Source of the DNA: Chitinophaga niastensis
GTDB taxonomy: Bacteria > Bacteroidota > Bacteroidia > Chitinophagales > Chitinophagaceae
DNA: 64,000 bases
Direction: 5' to 3'
Assembly: GCF_003014755.1 (NCBI RefSeq)
Contig: NZ_PYAW01000002.1
Location: forward strand, 1-64,000
In this document: piece after piece, positions 61,991-64,000 of the stretch
How the letters are laid out: every line of letters begins with the position of its first letter
Numbering within the stretch: position 1 is the first letter of the stretch
Notes under the pieces: generated by a model
What the model was told of the DNA's origin: nothing
Database searches by the model: none
What the model saw: only the letters and a program-made list of their open reading frames with translations
Program-made: the position numbers and the translations under genes

Positions 61991-63442
61991 ATGATTAATA
62001 AACGACTGATATATATAGCCATCACTGCGGGTTGTATGATGGCAGGTGCCTGTACCAAATTTCTGGATATAGTCCCTAAAGGAAAAGATACACCGCATAC
62101 CCTGGATCAATATAATGGGTTACTGAATAGTGTAACGTTGATTAATTATAGTGATGTTACGCAATATGCTGATGGAAGCTCCTCTATAAAGGGCGGTACA
62201 GATATGAATGTGATGATGGGGGATGATATGATCAGTGATTCGTTGTATTTATCTCAGCTCGGACCCTCTTATATAAACAGCTATACCTGGAAGGATAATA
62301 TTTACCAGCCGGATGAAGATGCTATTGTGTGGGGTGCTTTTTACGGACAGAATTATACCTATAACCTGGTTGCTAACAATGTGATGCAGGTAACGGATGG
62401 TAATATACAGAAGAAGAAACAGCTGCAGGCAGAAGCGAGGGTAGGCCGTGCTTTGATGCACTTTATGCTGCTGAACTATTTTGCAAAACCATATGATCCG
62501 GCTACTGCGGCCACCGATCCTGGTGTGCCGTTGGTAACCGAAGCCAATGCATTGGCTTCAGGATTTAAAAGGGCCAGCGTACAGGAGGTATACAGCTATA
62601 TAGTGAATGAGCTCACTGCAGCTATTCCTGATCTGCCGGAAGTAACGCCTATGCGCCTGCGTATGGGTAAATCTGCAGGATACTATATTCTGGGACAGGT
62701 GTATTTAACTATGGGAAAATACGACCTGGCGCTCCCTGTGCTACAGCAATCCAAGGCTGCATTGGCAAATAGTGCAGTGCCTGTACACCTGTATGATTAT
62801 AACCAGTTGATGCCAACCTGGACATCGCCGTTTATGCCCAGTTTTGGTGCATTTAACATGCCTCTTCAATTTGATAATGAGGAGAATATTTACCTGAAAC
62901 AAGTGTCTTTGCTGAATTTCATTTTTAGCAATGCAGGTATGGTTAGCCCTGCTACATTGGCGAAGTTCGACCCTGCTGATCTGCGGTTGAATTTCTTTTA
63001 TGGGGCAGACTATTTTACAGGCGCTACAAAATTGCCTTACCAGTTACATAACTCCCCATTTGGAGTAAACTATGGGCCTAATCTCCCCGGTTTATACCTG
63101 ATGCTGGCAGAATGTAAAGCCCGTACCGGTGATCTGGCGGGAGCTACCGCCGACCTTATTACTTTGCGCAGCGCACGCATGCCGGTGGCAAAAGCCGGTG
63201 TGAGCGCCACTACACAGGATGATCTGATCCGGTTTGTGATAGATGAACGCCTGCGTGAGTTTGCCTGCACCGGCCAGCGCTGGTTTGATATGCGCCGTCT
63301 TTCTACAGACCCGTTATTTAAGAATATAACGTATACGCATACACTGGGATCGGCCACTTTTACTATGCCGAAAGCCCGCTTAACGATGAAAATTCCTCCT
63401 AAAATTTTGCTTTTAAATCCGGGAATGGTGGATAATCCCTGA
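61991..63442 (+). CDS. SusD/RagB family lipoprotein (pair 3)
   Basis: A 483-aa lipoprotein with lipobox AGAC (Cys21) followed by TKFLDIVPKG. The SusD pattern is clear: RVGRALMHFMLLNYFAKPYD, PLVTEANALASGFKRASVQE, YSYIVNELTAAIPDLPEV, AGYYILGQVYLTMGKYDLAL. The end RLREFACTGQRWFDMRRLST is the most conserved C-terminal motif of the family. It forms the surface-binding partner of the STN-type SusC. Confidence 0.96.
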   Translation: MINKRLIYIAITAGCMMAGACTKFLDIVPKGKDTPHTLDQYNGLLNSVTLINYSDVTQYADGSSSIKGGTDMNVMMGDDMISDSLYLSQLGPSYINSYTWKDNIYQPDEDAIVWGAFYGQNYTYNLVANNVMQVTDGNIQKKKQLQAEARVGRALMHFMLLNYFAKPYDPATAATDPGVPLVTEANALASGFKRASVQEVYSYIVNELTAAIPDLPEVTPMRLRMGKSAGYYILGQVYLTMGKYDLALPVLQQSKAALANSAVPVHLYDYNQLMPTWTSPFMPSFGAFNMPLQFDNEENIYLKQVSLLNFIFSNAGMVSPATLAKFDPADLRLNFFYGADYFTGATKLPYQLHNSPFGVNYGPNLPGLYLMLAECKARTGDLAGATADLITLRSARMPVAKAGVSATTQDDLIRFVIDERLREFACTGQRWFDMRRLSTDPLFKNITYTHTLGSATFTMPKARLTMKIPPKILLLNPGMVDNP

Positions 63443-63473
63443 TCATCTTCTTTCTGAAAAATATTTATAGCAT

Positions 63474-64000
63474 ATGAATTATAAAAAAATAATGAGCGCG
63501 GTAATGCTCATTGCTGGCGGGTTTTCTGCCACTGCACAAAATAGTTATACTGTAAAAGCTACATTGAAACACGCCGCGGATACAAAATTCCTGATAGCTT
63601 ATATGGACGGGAAAAATTTTGTACTGGACAGTAATTACACTACTGAAAATGGTGCGATTGTTTTTAAAGGAAAGGTAGATCGCCCGGTATTATGCCATTT
63701 TGCGGTCCGCAATCCGGCATTGAGTGTACAAACGAACGGCGGCTTTATTCCCGCGCCAGGCCTGCAATTTTTTCTTACAAATGATAACATTAGTATCACC
63801 GGCGATGCAAATGCTATATATAAAGCTGCTGTAATAGGTGGAAAAGAAAATAACGAATGGAGCAGTATTAAAGCAAAAGAAGCAGCTATTACAGGTAAAA
63901 ACTGGAGAAATACACAGCTGACCAACAAGGATACCGCTACTGCCAATGATCCTGCAGTGCGCGCAAAAACAAGGAAGCTAAGAGAAGAACTGGGAGCACA
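63474..64000 (+). CDS. DUF4369 domain protein, thiol-disulphide-oxidoreductase (TlpA-like) type, N-terminal part
   Basis: The frame begins MNYKKIMSAVMLIAGGFSA with a signal peptide ending ATAQ and runs without a stop off the right edge (175 codons visible). The visible part is a DUF4369 beta-sandwich (about 25-120, ATLKHAADTKFLIAYMDG, GAIVFKGKVDRPVLCHFAV) followed by a helical linker. In Bacteroidota this domain normally precedes a thioredoxin/TlpA domain, which would lie outside the window. It stands 31 bp after SusD in the same operon; such proteins often accompany SusCD sets of this type. Confidence 0.85.
   Translation, partial: MNYKKIMSAVMLIAGGFSATAQNSYTVKATLKHAADTKFLIAYMDGKNFVLDSNYTTENGAIVFKGKVDRPVLCHFAVRNPALSVQTNGGFIPAPGLQFFLTNDNISITGDANAIYKAAVIGGKENNEWSSIKAKEAAITGKNWRNTQLTNKDTATANDPAVRAKTRKLREELGA

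Overview
The window reads as a chromosomal segment of a Bacteroidota bacterium, most likely a Chitinophaga-like member of the Chitinophagaceae. The evidence is three SusC/SusD pairs, FecR/ECF signalling with an STN-type SusC, many lipoproteins with an SxC/AxC lipobox, Bacteroidota-type promoters (TTG-N19/20-TAnnTTTG) and an almost complete lack of Shine-Dalgarno sequences. Species assignment is inference from gene content and style, not from a search.

Layout. 1-492: the tail of an rRNA operon with two tandem 5S genes, each with its own terminator. 618-5221 (minus): a lipoprotein, a LacI-type regulator and a large HExxHxxGxxH metalloprotease. 5966-9085 (plus): a Ton energising operon (ExbB, two ExbD, TonB), which powers SusC-type transporters such as those elsewhere in the window. 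9228-10610: mnmE. 10611-11829: a gene-poor leader region. 11830-17153: SusC/SusD pair 1, facing a YncE-propeller/phosphoesterase fusion (17498-20083, minus). 20350-23957: membrane-bound AraC regulator plus an outer-membrane TonB-dependent barrel. 24070-27191: TPR protein, lipoprotein, SDR and DUF5710 protein. 27233-34591: a set combining a TPR-CHAT protease-like protein, a PKD protein and a lipoprotein (all minus) with a divergent ECF sigma factor and a membrane anti-sigma-like TPR protein. 34594-42002: mostly exported or hypothetical proteins (VOC, TPM, PI-PLC, DUF6515) and an ADP-ribosylglycohydrolase. 42003-43916: a 1.9-kb region without a convincing gene, holding a strong promoter motif, 72-bp repeats and an array of eight co-varying hairpins. 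43917-48451: aldo/keto reductase and DJ-1/isonitrile-hydratase-like pair, fatty acid desaturase, LpxL-type acyltransferase, amidase. 49408-55485: SusC/SusD pair 2 converging on a GH105-type unsaturated rhamnogalacturonyl hydrolase, with a 191-bp nested perfect inverted repeat between them. 56500-64000: ECF sigma, FecR, STN-SusC, SusD and the start of a DUF4369/TlpA-type protein, a trans-envelope signalling and uptake locus.

The most unusual part is 42190-43770. A Bacteroidota promoter is followed by about 3.5 copies of a 72-bp repeat and then eight 20-24 nt stem-loops at irregular spacing. Their stems differ in sequence but keep pairing, and the G-U pairs fall consistently on the plus-strand RNA. 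I cannot match this to a family I know. It is neither a CRISPR array nor a run of terminators. Second in interest are the giant inverted repeat at 54033-54223 and the CHAT/sigma/anti-sigma arrangement, which resembles in logic the TPR-CHAT protease control of a sigma factor known from type III-E CRISPR but has no CRISPR component here.
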